From Lactiplantibacillus plajomi (GTDB taxonomy: Bacteria > Bacillota > Bacilli > Lactobacillales > Lactobacillaceae), in contig NZ_BJDZ01000006.1 in NCBI RefSeq assembly GCF_005405405.1, positions 62,001 to 126,000 of the forward strand: a DNA stretch of 64,000 nucleotides, read 5' to 3'. The number at the start of each line of letters is the position of its first letter. The stretch's first letter is position 1. The translations under genes and the position numbers were made by a program. Positions 18,447 through 28,347 of the stretch are shown here, in pieces. The notes beneath the pieces are model-generated. The model saw nothing but the letters and a program-made list of their open reading frames with translations, did not search any database and was not told the origin of the DNA.

Positions 18447-19799
18447 TTATTTTGGTAAAATGAGGCGGTCGTTTAAAATGTAACGTTGGAAATCTTGATA
18501 AACCGGTTTGAAAAGGTCGTTTTCGGCCTGGGTACTCAACATTTCCTTCGGGAAGAAGAATCGTTGGTCACCGGACACCTTACCGGTGATTGCGCGAACG
18601 AGGTCACTAACGGTCGACAACTCGAGTAGTGAACCGTCCTTTTGCATCAACTCGATCTGGGTCCGCGGTTTCTTCATTTTCGGATCGTAGGCGTCGTACG
18701 GCAAGTCGTAGCTGTCGTTGGTGTCGGTATAGTAGTGGCTGTCAAAACCGGCTTGTTCGATTAACCGGCGTAGGTCCGGCAGTAACGGTTGGGTCAGCTG
18801 GTCGACGCGGGCGGACTTCAGCGGCCGCCGGTCTAGGAAGCGGGTCGCAAGGTCGGCTAGAATCTGGTCACGACTATCGCGCCAGTGGTTGAAGTAGGTG
18901 TTCAGCACGCCGTCGTCGAGTCGCAGGTAGTCCTGTAACGTAAAGTTGTTATTGAAGAATGGCAGTAGCATGTGCGGCGTGGCTTCGGCATCGGCCGCGT
19001 GACTCTGGTACAGGACGTTCGCCCGTTCGAGCAGGTGGTCTAAGATGACCTCCATTGAGCGGGAGACCGGGTGGAAGTAAACCTGCATGTACATTTGAAA
19101 CCGGCTAACGATGTAGTCCTCGACCGCGTGCATGCCTTCCATGGCGAAGGTGATACCGCCCTTGTAAGGACGCATCACCCGCAAAATTCGGGTTAAATCG
19201 AAATTCCCGTAGTTGGTCCCGGTAAAGTAGGAGTCGCGGAGCAGGTAGTCCATCCGGTCGGCATCAATTTGACTAGAAATCATCTGAACGACTTGCGGGT
19301 TCGGGTACGTTTTTTGAATGACCGCGGCAACTTGTTGCGGGAAGTCGGGAGCTACCTTACGCAGCACCTGGTTGACTTCGGTCGCCGGCGAGGTGATAAT
19401 CTGCGCGGTCAGCGCTTCGTGGTCGGTGTGAAAAATGTGTTCAAAAGTATGTGAATACGGGCCGTGACCAATGTCGTGCAGTAGCGCGGCACATAACGCG
19501 ACGAGCCGTTCGTGATCGTCCCAACCACCGTCGCCGGTTACTTTAGACGGGTAGTTGCGTTCGAAATTATCGCAAATCCGGCGGGTGATTTCGTAAACGC
19601 CTAAGCAGTGGCCGAAGCGGGAGTGTTCCGCGCCATGAAAGGTCAAGGAGGTCGTTCCGAGTTGTTTGATTCGGCGCAACCGTTGGAATTCAGACGTGTT
19701 GATCAAGTCTAAAATAACTTGGTGTTGGACGTAGACGTAGTCGTGGACCGGGTCACGAAAGACCTTTTCCATGGGTAAAAGTTGTTGTTGGTAAGTCAA
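18447..19799 (-). CDS. HD-domain phosphohydrolase (YwfO-like, dNTPase family)
   Basis: Protein of 450 residues with an HD domain: GAEHSRFGHCLGVYEI, ALLHDIGHGPYSHTFEH and QIDADRMDYLLRDS supply the metal ligands. It resembles YwfO of B. subtilis and the enterococcal dNTP triphosphohydrolase EF1143, which hydrolyse dNTPs. It lies in one minus-strand unit, lipL-HD-HAD, with 18 bases after lipL and 20 bases before the HAD gene. In B. subtilis ywfL (lipL) and ywfO are also near each other. GGAGGA precedes ATG 19799. Confidence 0.88.
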   Translation of the reverse strand: MTYQQQLLPMEKVFRDPVHDYVYVQHQVILDLINTSEFQRLRRIKQLGTTSLTFHGAEHSRFGHCLGVYEITRRICDNFERNYPSKVTGDGGWDDHERLVALCAALLHDIGHGPYSHTFEHIFHTDHEALTAQIITSPATEVNQVLRKVAPDFPQQVAAVIQKTYPNPQVVQMISSQIDADRMDYLLRDSYFTGTNYGNFDLTRILRVMRPYKGGITFAMEGMHAVEDYIVSRFQMYMQVYFHPVSRSMEVILDHLLERANVLYQSHAADAEATPHMLLPFFNNNFTLQDYLRLDDGVLNTYFNHWRDSRDQILADLATRFLDRRPLKSARVDQLTQPLLPDLRRLIEQAGFDSHYYTDTNDSYDLPYDAYDPKMKKPRTQIELMQKDGSLLELSTVSDLVRAITGKVSGDQRFFFPKEMLSTQAENDLFKPVYQDFQRYILNDRLILPK

Positions 19800-19817
19800 T
19801 CAAAGTCCTCCGTTCCG

Positions 19818-20660
19818 TTATGGTTTAGGAAGCCGTTCTTGGCGGCGTTGCATTTGTTGGTAAGCGCGCTTTAAGTGCGCCTGAAATTCGGGTTCCTCGG
19901 TCACTAGCGGTAAGCTACGCGTATCGACGGCCCCGTGGCGGGCTAACGCGGTCATGAAAGCTTGCTCGGTCGCGCGCACGCTCACTGGTTGGTCGAGTTG
20001 TGCGGCCACGGTCGTCATGACGGCCGGGTCGACAACCGGAAAGCGGTCGTCGGTGGTACCGTTCAAGCCGGTTTGGTAAAAGTCGTGAATTAACCGGCTA
20101 CGGTCGGCCTGATCACCGTTCACGCTGACGTATAACATAATGACGAGCGCGTTTTCGGTGCGACGCTGTGACATCCCGGCGATTTTTTGACCGTTGATAC
20201 TGAGGTCGTAATCACCGGGGCAGTACGATCGTTTGATTTCACCGGTGATGATCGGCAGTTGTGGCCAGACCGCCTGGACGTAATCGACCATTAATTGGTA
20301 GGCCTCGGTGATGGCGTAATCATTCCGACTAGCCGGTAAGAATAGTGAGACGTTCAAAACACCGGCGTCGGCGACCACCGCGAGCCCGCCGGAGTTGCGC
20401 AGGAGCGACTGGTAGCCGGCTTGGTGGAGCGTTGTTAAGCCGCTTGCTAACTGCGGTAGTTGCTGATCAAGTAAGCCTAAAATGACGGTTTGGTCCAACT
20501 GCCAGAAGTGGACGATCGGTTGTTGACGCTTGGCCGTCAGCCAGAGTAAGGCGTTCGTATAGGCGAAGCTATCCAGCATCGCTGCTGGTTCGTAATGTTG
20601 ACTTAGTGTAGCAATGGTTGGTTGCGACAAGTGATTCACCCCGTTCAAACTCAATTTCAC
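19818..20660 (-). CDS. lipL: Octanoyl-[GcvH]:protein N-octanoyltransferase-like protein
   Basis: BPL/LPL-fold acyltransferase of 280 residues. The segment SYCPGDYDLSINGQKIAGMSQRR fits LipL (YwfL), where the Cys is the acyl-carrying nucleophile and the Lys sits in NGQKIAG. RNSGGLAVVADAGVLNVSL is the substrate-binding loop. LipL moves octanoyl groups from GcvH to the E2 subunits of 2-oxoacid dehydrogenases. A lipoate ligase of the same fold is the alternative, but the Cys and the ywf-like context favour LipL. First gene of a three-gene minus-strand unit. Confidence 0.8.
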   Translation of the reverse strand: MKLSLNGVNHLSQPTIATLSQHYEPAAMLDSFAYTNALLWLTAKRQQPIVHFWQLDQTVILGLLDQQLPQLASGLTTLHQAGYQSLLRNSGGLAVVADAGVLNVSLFLPASRNDYAITEAYQLMVDYVQAVWPQLPIITGEIKRSYCPGDYDLSINGQKIAGMSQRRTENALVIMLYVSVNGDQADRSRLIHDFYQTGLNGTTDDRFPVVDPAVMTTVAAQLDQPVSVRATEQAFMTALARHGAVDTRSLPLVTEEPEFQAHLKRAYQQMQRRQERLPKP

Positions 20661-20718
20661 TGCTAATTATACTCGAAAAGCGGGCGCTGCGCAGGTTTTG
20701 GCGGGGATGGGGGATTTT

Positions 20719-20748
20719 TTAGTTATTTTAAGGCGAATGGCTTATAAT
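20719..20748 (+). promoter_or_regulatory. Promoter of DUF1934-rpoE unit
   Basis: TTAGTT (20719-20724), 18-base spacer, perfect TATAAT (20743-20748). Confidence 0.6.
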
Positions 20749-20763
20749 TGAAGGGAAGTTGAC

Positions 20764-20824
20764 GGGTGGAACCGTTGCGGTCCATCCGGTGAACAACTTG
20801 GGAATTGAACGTGCGGTGTTCACC
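20764..20824 (+). promoter_or_regulatory. Structured 5' leader
   Basis: Two successive hairpins: GGGTGGAACCG with CGGTCCATCC (20764-20787), then GGTGAACA (20788-20795) with TGTTCACC (20817-20824). CGTGCGGT occurs twice, once in the second loop and once just before the ribosome site. There is no T tract, so any control would act on translation or stability. Confidence 0.4.
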
Positions 20825-20850
20825 TGACCGTGCGGTAGGAGGAAAAATTC

Positions 20851-21291
20851 ATGGATGATTTAACAACCGGCGTACCCGTTGCCATTCACTTGGAAACGCA
20901 GGCGCGTCAAGACGGTGATACGGCAAATTACGCGCTGGACGTGGACGGCCAACTCGTGCAGATGGGGGGCGCCTTTTACTTACGGTATAAAGAAGTTAAT
21001 GATGAGACGACCGACCCGGTGCCGGTCACGATTAAACTGGCCCGCAACGGTGACGTGGTGTTGACCCGGAGTGCGGAGAATCGCTTACGCTTGCATTTTT
21101 CAAACGGTAAACGCGTCCGCGCCCACTACCAGACCCCGATGGGCATCTTACCGGTCGAAACGGTGACGCCAATGTTACAGGTACGGTTACGCGAACGGCC
21201 ATTCTCTGGTGAAGTAAACGTTAACTACGATTTATACGCGGGCGAGCAACTAATTGGTAACTACAAGTTGCGATTGCAATTCACTGCCTGA
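20851..21291 (+). CDS. DUF1934 beta-barrel protein (YwiB-like)
   Basis: Cytoplasmic protein of 146 residues that matches the YwiB/DUF1934 pattern: an N-terminal PVAIHLETQARQDGD, then GAFYLRYKE, RSAENRLRLHF, MGILPVETVTPML and a final YDLYAGEQLIGNYKLRLQF. The family is a calycin-like barrel of unknown function. It is found next to rpoE in related genomes and here ends 44 bases before it. ATG 20851 follows GTAGGAGG. The mRNA leader before it can form two hairpins. Confidence 0.85.
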   Translation: MDDLTTGVPVAIHLETQARQDGDTANYALDVDGQLVQMGGAFYLRYKEVNDETTDPVPVTIKLARNGDVVLTRSAENRLRLHFSNGKRVRAHYQTPMGILPVETVTPMLQVRLRERPFSGEVNVNYDLYAGEQLIGNYKLRLQFTA

Positions 21292-21335
21292 TTTGGTATG
21301 ATGAACTGTAAACTGTGGAAAGGACGTGCACCAGT

Positions 21336-21941
21336 TTGGAACTTAAACAATTTGATGGACAAAAGAAGTCCGAATTATCTTTAATCGAGGTTGCGCACGC
21401 GATCTTATCACAACATGGTGACGTGATGGCTTTCGCCGATCTAACCAACGCTGTGCAATCATATTTAGGTAAAAGCGACGAAGAAATTCGGGAGCGTTTA
21501 TCACAATTTTATACCGATCTGAACATCGACGGTAGTTTCATTTCGCTCGGTGACAATATGTGGGGCCTGCGTGCATGGTACCCATTCGAATCCATTGACG
21601 AAGCCGTTATTCATACCGATGATGATGAAGACGAAGACCGGCCAAAGCGTAAGAAGCGTAAGAAAGTTAACGCCTTCTTGGCTGACGCTGGGGATGACGA
21701 CGACGTGATCGATTACGACGACGATGATCCCGAAGATGATGATAATTATGAAGATGATGATCAAAACGACGACGATGACGATTCGGAAGCTTCTAACAAG
21801 TACGACGAATTAGCCGGGGTCGATGACAGTGACGATGACGCCGCTGACGAATCATTACCAGACGGCATCGAAGGCCAGTTATCAGAATTAAACGATGATG
21901 ATGACGATTACGACGACGATGACGAAGACGAAAATAAGTAA
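21336..21941 (+). CDS. rpoE: RNA polymerase delta subunit
   Basis: Firmicutes-specific subunit of RNA polymerase, which increases recycling and initiation specificity. It has 201 residues from TTG 21336. The N-terminal HARE-HTH domain reads KSELSLIEVAHAILSQHG...GLRAWYPFESIDE. From about residue 90 the chain becomes a basic patch (KRKKRKK) and then a long tail, almost only Asp and Glu, to the end, the usual delta architecture. A GTG at 21315 is in frame, but MELKQFDGQKKSEL fits the family start; AAGGA lies 11 bases upstream. Confidence 0.95.
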   Translation: MELKQFDGQKKSELSLIEVAHAILSQHGDVMAFADLTNAVQSYLGKSDEEIRERLSQFYTDLNIDGSFISLGDNMWGLRAWYPFESIDEAVIHTDDDEDEDRPKRKKRKKVNAFLADAGDDDDVIDYDDDDPEDDDNYEDDDQNDDDDDSEASNKYDELAGVDDSDDDAADESLPDGIEGQLSELNDDDDDYDDDDEDENK

Positions 21942-21958
21942 GCTCGCGAGATTTTAGC

Positions 21959-21987
21959 TTGACGAACGGCCAATCTCCTTGTATTAT
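21959..21987 (+). promoter_or_regulatory. Promoter of pyrG
   Basis: TTGACG (21959-21964), 17-base spacer, TATTAT (21982-21987). The likely transcript start is GGGCTC at 21995, seven bases after the -10. Confidence 0.8.
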
Positions 21988-21994
21988 CTTATTT

Positions 21995-23724
<1,730 letters not shown>

Positions 23725-23744
23725 GCAACTGTAAGTAAAGTGAG

Positions 23745-23777
23745 GGACCTTCGTTTTGTAACGAAGGTCCTTTTTTT
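23745..23777 (+). terminator. Terminator of pyrG
   Basis: GGACCTTCGT (23745-23754) and ACGAAGGTCC (23761-23770), followed by seven T. The next 190 bases up to murA are AT-rich and hold only weak -10-like sequences. Confidence 0.92.
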
Positions 23778-23964
23778 AGTCGAAAATATGTGTAAATCCG
23801 TGCACTTTCTTCTTGAAAGCGGTTTAATGGATTAAGTTCATGATTTTATGGCGCAAAAAGATTACAGTTTCCTGATTTCGGTTGTTTTTTTGCATGACAT
23901 TCTTTATTATGGTTAATGATTGTATGATACAGTGTGACACTTATTTAGCGAGGAAAGTTATGTT

Positions 23965-25245
23965 ATGAAAAAAATGATTATCCATGGCGGAAAACGACTT
24001 TCTGGGGAATTAACGATCGGTGGCGCAAAAAATAGTACCGTCGCACTGATTCCTGCTGCGATTCTCGCAGACACTCCGGTCCGATTTGACACCGTTCCGC
24101 ACATTCTCGACGTTCACAACCTGAGAATTATCCTTGAATCGATGAACGTCCCTTCCACTTTTGAAAATGATGTTTTAACAATTGATCCAACGCATATTAA
24201 AGAATCCGAATTACCAAGCCACGCAATTAAAAGCTTGCGGGCTTCCTACTACTTTATGGGCGCATTACTAGGGCGCTTCAACCGCGCGACCGTGACCTTC
24301 CCCGGTGGGGATAACATTGGGCCCCGGCCGATCGACCAACACATTAAGGGCTTTAAGGCCTTAGGTGCTAACGTGGTTGAAGAAAACGACTCCGTTTTTA
24401 TTTCAACGGGGACGGAAGGCCTGCACGGCGCCCGTATCTTTTTAGACGTCGTTTCCGTTGGGGCGACGATCAACATTATCTTGGCTGCGGTCAAGGCCCA
24501 CGGTAATACCACGATTGAAAACGCCGCAAAGGAACCCGAAATTATTGATTTAGCCACTTTCTTGAACAACATGGGGGCTAAAATTCGCGGTGCCGGCACC
24601 GACGTGATTCGAATCGAAGGGGTGCCGGCGTTACATTCACGGGCGACCCACACGATCATTCCGGATCGAATCGAAACCGGAACCTACTTATCGTTAGCCG
24701 CTTCGGTCGGTGACGGCGTGCTGTTGAAGAACGTGATTCCCGAACACATGGAATCCTTTACGGCTAAAATGATTGAAATGGGCGTCGACTTACAAATTAA
24801 CGAAGATAGTATCTTTGTGCCGAAGTCCAATGAATTGGGACCGGTTCGGATCAAAACGGGGACTTACCCCGGTTTTGCGACCGACCTGCAACAGCCCATC
24901 ACGCCGTTACTCTTACGGGCGACTGGCAACAGTATCGTCATCGATACGATTTACCCGCAACGGACCCAGCACATTGATCAGTTACGCAAAATGGGCGCCG
25001 ACATCCACGTCCAGGACAACCTGATCGTAGTGGGCCATTCCGCGCATTTGCAGGGCACCCACGTTGAGGCGGGAGAAATCCGGTCCGGCGCCGCCCTGAT
25101 GATTGCCGGGCTGTCCGCAACCGGAACGACTGAAATTTCACGCGCCGACAACATTTTACGGGGGTACGACCGGGTGATCGATAAGTTGCACACCCTTGGC
25201 GCCGACGTTGAAATTGCTGCCGACGAAGAAATTCCTGAAAGCTAG
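23965..25245 (+). CDS. murA: UDP-GlcNAc 1-carboxyvinyltransferase with Asp in place of active-site Cys
   Basis: First committed enzyme of peptidoglycan synthesis: transfers enolpyruvate from PEP to UDP-GlcNAc. It has 426 residues and the EPT fold (GGAKNSTVALIPAAILAD, SLRASYYFMGALLGR, AGEIRSGAALMIAGL). The active-site loop reads FPGGDNIGPRP, so residue 116 is Asp (GAT, 24310-24312) where most MurA have the Cys that fosfomycin alkylates (Cys115 in E. coli). The place between pyrG and rho is usual for a second Firmicutes MurA. ATG 23965 follows GAGGAAAG. Confidence 0.94.
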   Translation: MKKMIIHGGKRLSGELTIGGAKNSTVALIPAAILADTPVRFDTVPHILDVHNLRIILESMNVPSTFENDVLTIDPTHIKESELPSHAIKSLRASYYFMGALLGRFNRATVTFPGGDNIGPRPIDQHIKGFKALGANVVEENDSVFISTGTEGLHGARIFLDVVSVGATINIILAAVKAHGNTTIENAAKEPEIIDLATFLNNMGAKIRGAGTDVIRIEGVPALHSRATHTIIPDRIETGTYLSLAASVGDGVLLKNVIPEHMESFTAKMIEMGVDLQINEDSIFVPKSNELGPVRIKTGTYPGFATDLQQPITPLLLRATGNSIVIDTIYPQRTQHIDQLRKMGADIHVQDNLIVVGHSAHLQGTHVEAGEIRSGAALMIAGLSATGTTEISRADNILRGYDRVIDKLHTLGADVEIAADEEIPES

Positions 25246-25275
25246 TCTGAACACTAGTGAGAAAGAACTGTATTT

Positions 25276-26568
25276 ATGGAAAAAATTTTAACCATGCACG
25301 ACCTTGAGCGTAAGACGCTAAAGGAGATTTACGCGTTCGCTCGTGATTATAAAATTGCTTACTATTCACAGATGAATAAGAAGGAATTGTCACTGGCCGT
25401 TTTACGCGCCCAGGATAAAAAACGTGGTTTCGTGCAGATGGAAGGCGTCTTGGAAATTGTCAGCCAAGAGGGCTTCGGTTTTCTGCGGCCAATTAACTAC
25501 GGGCCGTCGCAGGAAGACGTTTACATCTAACAGTCACAGATTCACCGCTTCGGGTTACGGAACGGTGATTTTGTGGTTGGTCAGGCGCGACCGCCGAAAC
25601 CTAAGGAACGCTATTACGGTCTGATGCGGGTCGGGACGGTCAATGGTAAGGACCCCAACGAGGCCAAGCAACGGCCGCACTTTCCGGCCTTAACACCGTT
25701 ATACCCAGAACGCCAAATCAAGCTGACCACGACGCGGTCAGTAGCGGCGACCCGCTTGATTGACACCTTCGTCCCGATTGGCTTTGGTCAACGGGGCCTG
25801 ATCGTGGCACCACCGAAAGCCGGGAAGACGACCTTACTCAAAAATATTGCCAACGGTATCATGACCAATTATCCGGACGCGAAGTTAATTATGTTATTGA
25901 TTGATGAACGGCCGGAAGAGGTGACTGACTTGGAACGCTCGATCAAGGGCGAAGTGGTCAGCTCGACGTTCGATCAGCAACCGCAAAATCATGTCCGGGT
26001 TGCCGAACTGGTTTTGGAACGCGCGCGGCGGCTTGTTGAGGATAAGCAGGACGTCATTATCCTACTGGATTCAATTACCCGGTTGACCCGGGCGTATAAC
26101 TTAGTGATTCCATCGAGTGGCCGGACGTTATCCGGTGGGGTCGATCCCGCCGCGTTTTATAAACCCAAACGGTTCTTCGGTTCGGCCCGCAATATTGAAG
26201 AGGGTGGGAGCCTGACAATTTTAGGAACCGCCTTAGTCGATACCGGCAGCCGGATGGATGACATGATTTACGAAGAATTTAAGGGGACCGGGAACTCCGA
26301 GTTACAATTATCCCGTGAACTGGCTGAACGGCGGGTCTTCCCGGCACTGGACCTTAAGCAGTCCGGTACCCGCAAGGAAGAGTTGCTGATTCCAAAGGCG
26401 CAGTTAGCACCCGTCTGGCAAGTTCGCCGCTCGATGACCGGTTCCGCACTGGACTATACCGAGCAGCTTTTGAACTTGTTGAACGCCACCAAAACCAATG
26501 CCGATTTTTTAAAGCGATTAGCGACGCTCAAGCTTGCCGGTCAGTCCGTTCGGCGCGGGCACCGCTAG
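25276..26568 (+). pseudogene. rho: Transcription termination factor Rho, interrupted by an in-frame TAA
   Basis: The reading frame encodes an otherwise complete Rho of about 430 residues, but codon 85 is TAA (25528-25530). The two halves are in the same frame: upstream ...QEDVYI, downstream QSQIHRFGLRNGDF. Rho proteins normally read DVYISQSQIRRFGLR here, so the stop looks like TCA changed to TAA by one base. The stop falls inside the N-terminal RNA-binding cold-shock domain. Downstream the ATPase core is intact: VAPPKAGKTTLLKNIA (Walker A), LLIDERPEEVTD, ILLDSITRLTRAYN (Walker B) and [17 protein letters not shown] (Q/R loops). GTG 25573 or ATG 25624 could restart translation but would give a Rho without a full primary RNA site. 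Rho is dispensable in many Firmicutes. Confidence 0.9.
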
Positions 26569-26576
26569 AATTCAGC

Positions 26577-26606
26577 TTGACTAGTAAAGTGGGTTCATGA
26601 TAAGAT
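26577..26606 (+). promoter_or_regulatory. Promoter of rpmE2
   Basis: TTGACT (26577-26582), 18-base spacer, TAAGAT (26601-26606). Confidence 0.55.
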
Positions 26607-26676
26607 GTTACCCGTTGATTAAAACAATGATAATCTCTGTTTCAGCAAATGATTCAGGGCAAAGGAGCGTAATACA

Positions 26677-26922
26677 ATGCAAAAAGGAATCCATCCAGAT
26701 TACCACGAAGTTGTGTTCCAAGACTCAACGACTGGTTTCAAGTTCCTCTCTGGTTCAACGGCAACGTCTGACGAAACTGTTGAATGGGAAGACGGTAACA
26801 CTTACCCATTGATCCGGGTTGAAATTACTTCAGACTCACATCCATTCTACACTGGTAAGCAAAAGTTTACCAAAGCCGATGGTGCGGTCGATCGTTTCAA
26901 CAAGAAATACGGTCTCAAATAA
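26677..26922 (+). CDS. rpmE2: Ribosomal protein L31 type B
   Basis: 50S protein of 81 residues. [17 protein letters not shown] at the start and [26 protein letters not shown] at the end are characteristic. The zinc-binding CxxC motif of type A L31 is absent, so this is the zinc-independent form. ATG 26677 follows AAAGGAGCG. One-gene unit downstream of rho, with its own promoter and terminator. Confidence 0.96.
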   Translation: MQKGIHPDYHEVVFQDSTTGFKFLSGSTATSDETVEWEDGNTYPLIRVEITSDSHPFYTGKQKFTKADGAVDRFNKKYGLK

Positions 26923-26935
26923 GCATACGATTCAA

Positions 26936-26968
26936 AAAGTCGTCCAGGTTGACTGGGCGACTTTTTTT
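26936..26968 (+). terminator. Terminator of rpmE2
   Basis: AAAAGTCGTCCAG pairs with CTGGGCGACTTTT around GTTGA, followed by more T. It may also act on the minus-strand small gene. Confidence 0.9.
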
Positions 26969-27001
26969 GTGCGCTTCGTGCGGCTCGATAGTTGTCTTAA
27001 C

Positions 27002-27142
27002 TTATAAACTATGTAAGATGGTGACGAGTAGCCACATGAAAACACCGGCGACGCCAAAACACACGGCGGCAATTAGTAAGTAAAAAATAAGCTGAAAAAT
27101 TGAACCAATTAGCTCAAAGAATTCTCCGAGTTTATCCAACAC
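27002..27142 (-). CDS. Small single-pass membrane peptide (46 residues)
   Basis: A minus-strand frame of 46 codons from GTG 27142 (rc) to TAA 27002, preceded by a run of seven G at a spacing of seven bases, which can serve as a ribosome site. The product starts MLDKLGEFFELIGS and continues as one long hydrophobic stretch (about residues 15-42) with a short HSL end. An amphipathic head followed by a membrane segment is typical of real small membrane proteins. It converges on the rpmE2 terminator. No family is recognised and expression is not shown. Confidence 0.55.
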   Translation of the reverse strand: MLDKLGEFFELIGSIFQLIFYLLIAAVCFGVAGVFMWLLVTILHSL

Positions 27143-27384
27143 AATTATGCCCCCCCTTTTTAATTTTTTTTGAGTAGCTCCCCCGCAAGATGCGTACCCC
27201 CATTAAATATATACCTAAATCATCTATTTCGTATATTGATAGAACTCGTAAATTTAGTTCCGCAAAGTATCCCAGCCAGTTATTTAAGTGGTGGCCCCCA
27301 ATTGGCGCTTTCGGGGGACCTGAAATTATGCGACACTAAAGGTAATACTAAATGAACATTGCAGTTTAGGGGGGAGCTTGATCA
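27143..27384. other. Gene-free stretch before the LysR gene
   Basis: No gene seen. The region holds runs of C and T, an AT-rich part at 27205-27240, and a hairpin-like pair CCCCC/GGGGG around 27296-27321. It would contain the promoters of the LysR gene (plus) and of the small membrane peptide (minus), but neither is clear. Confidence 0.5.
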
Positions 27385-28263
27385 ATGAATTATAACTTAA
27401 TGCCGGTTAAATACTTTATTGATGTTGTTCAGACGCGTGGCTTTATTTCGGCCGCCAAGAAGAATTACGTCTCGGAAACGGCCGTTAGTACCGCCATTAG
27501 TAAGCTGGAAGGCGAACTGGGACAGCGGTTGTTAGTCCGCTCGGCGGGGCAGTTTGACTTAACGCCGGTCGGCCGGGAGTTTTATAAACGTGCGGTTGAA
27601 ATTTTAACTGCTTACTCTGAAATTTGGCGCCACCCGGACATCAACCCGGACCGGTTACTGCGGATCCATTTTTTACAAGGGTTGGGTAGTGACGCGGCAA
27701 CCTTTGCCAGTGGGTTACCTACTGAATACCAGGTTAGTTTTGACGAAGAAACGCTGGATAACAGTGTGAGTCGCTTAGTGAAGGGCTACTACGATTTATT
27801 GGTGGGCTTTGAACTAGCCTTTTTGAATAACGCAAAGGTCAAGGTATTACCGCTCCACCGAATTAGCTTTGACCTGCTCTTTAACGCTGACCAAGTGGCG
27901 GCCGCCGACGACTTGAAGACGCTAGCCAAGCAAAGCTCGCTGTACTTGCAATACTGGCAATCGACCGGCATTTCGGACATTCAGACGGCGATGCTCAAAA
28001 CGTACCGTCAAGATCAGTGGGACTACCACCAAATCGAAGGCGTCAACAGCTTTGCGGCGGCCTGCCTGAGCGTTAATTTTAAGGGTGGCGTCACGATGGT
28101 ACCGGAGAACTTTCAAATCCCGGCCGGTTGTGAACGGATATACAGATACTCGCCACGTCACTTAAAAGACGCATTTTTAGTAGTCTTAGCTTTATCCAGC
28201 GCCAATTCACGCGATTTAGAACGGATTGCGACCCGGACGATAACTAAAACTTATCGGTCATAA
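27385..28263 (+). CDS. LysR-family transcriptional regulator
   Basis: DNA-binding regulator of 292 residues. The N-terminal winged helix reads VKYFIDVVQTRGFISAAKKNYVSETAVSTAISKLEGELGQRLLVR, the standard LTTR layout, and a periplasmic-binding-like effector domain follows. ATG 27385 follows GGGGGGAGC. It precedes three oxidoreductase genes on the same strand by about 85 bases and probably controls them, since LysR regulators usually sit beside their targets. The effector is not readable. Confidence 0.9.
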   Translation: MNYNLMPVKYFIDVVQTRGFISAAKKNYVSETAVSTAISKLEGELGQRLLVRSAGQFDLTPVGREFYKRAVEILTAYSEIWRHPDINPDRLLRIHFLQGLGSDAATFASGLPTEYQVSFDEETLDNSVSRLVKGYYDLLVGFELAFLNNAKVKVLPLHRISFDLLFNADQVAAADDLKTLAKQSSLYLQYWQSTGISDIQTAMLKTYRQDQWDYHQIEGVNSFAAACLSVNFKGGVTMVPENFQIPAGCERIYRYSPRHLKDAFLVVLALSSANSRDLERIATRTITKTYRS

Positions 28264-28347
28264 CTTTTATGTGTTAGCACCAATTTGTGATTCATCATAC
28301 AATGTAAGTGTAGAAGCGAATTGGATTACGGAAAGGTGGACATAAAC

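Noticed and set aside
23882-23964. Promoter of murA
   Set aside because: Several TATGAT/TATTAT-like words exist but none has a good -35 at 16-18 bases, so no single promoter is called.
25573-26568. Independent gene for a short Rho
   Set aside because: It is the continuation of the same rho frame after the TAA; no dedicated ribosome site precedes GTG 25573.
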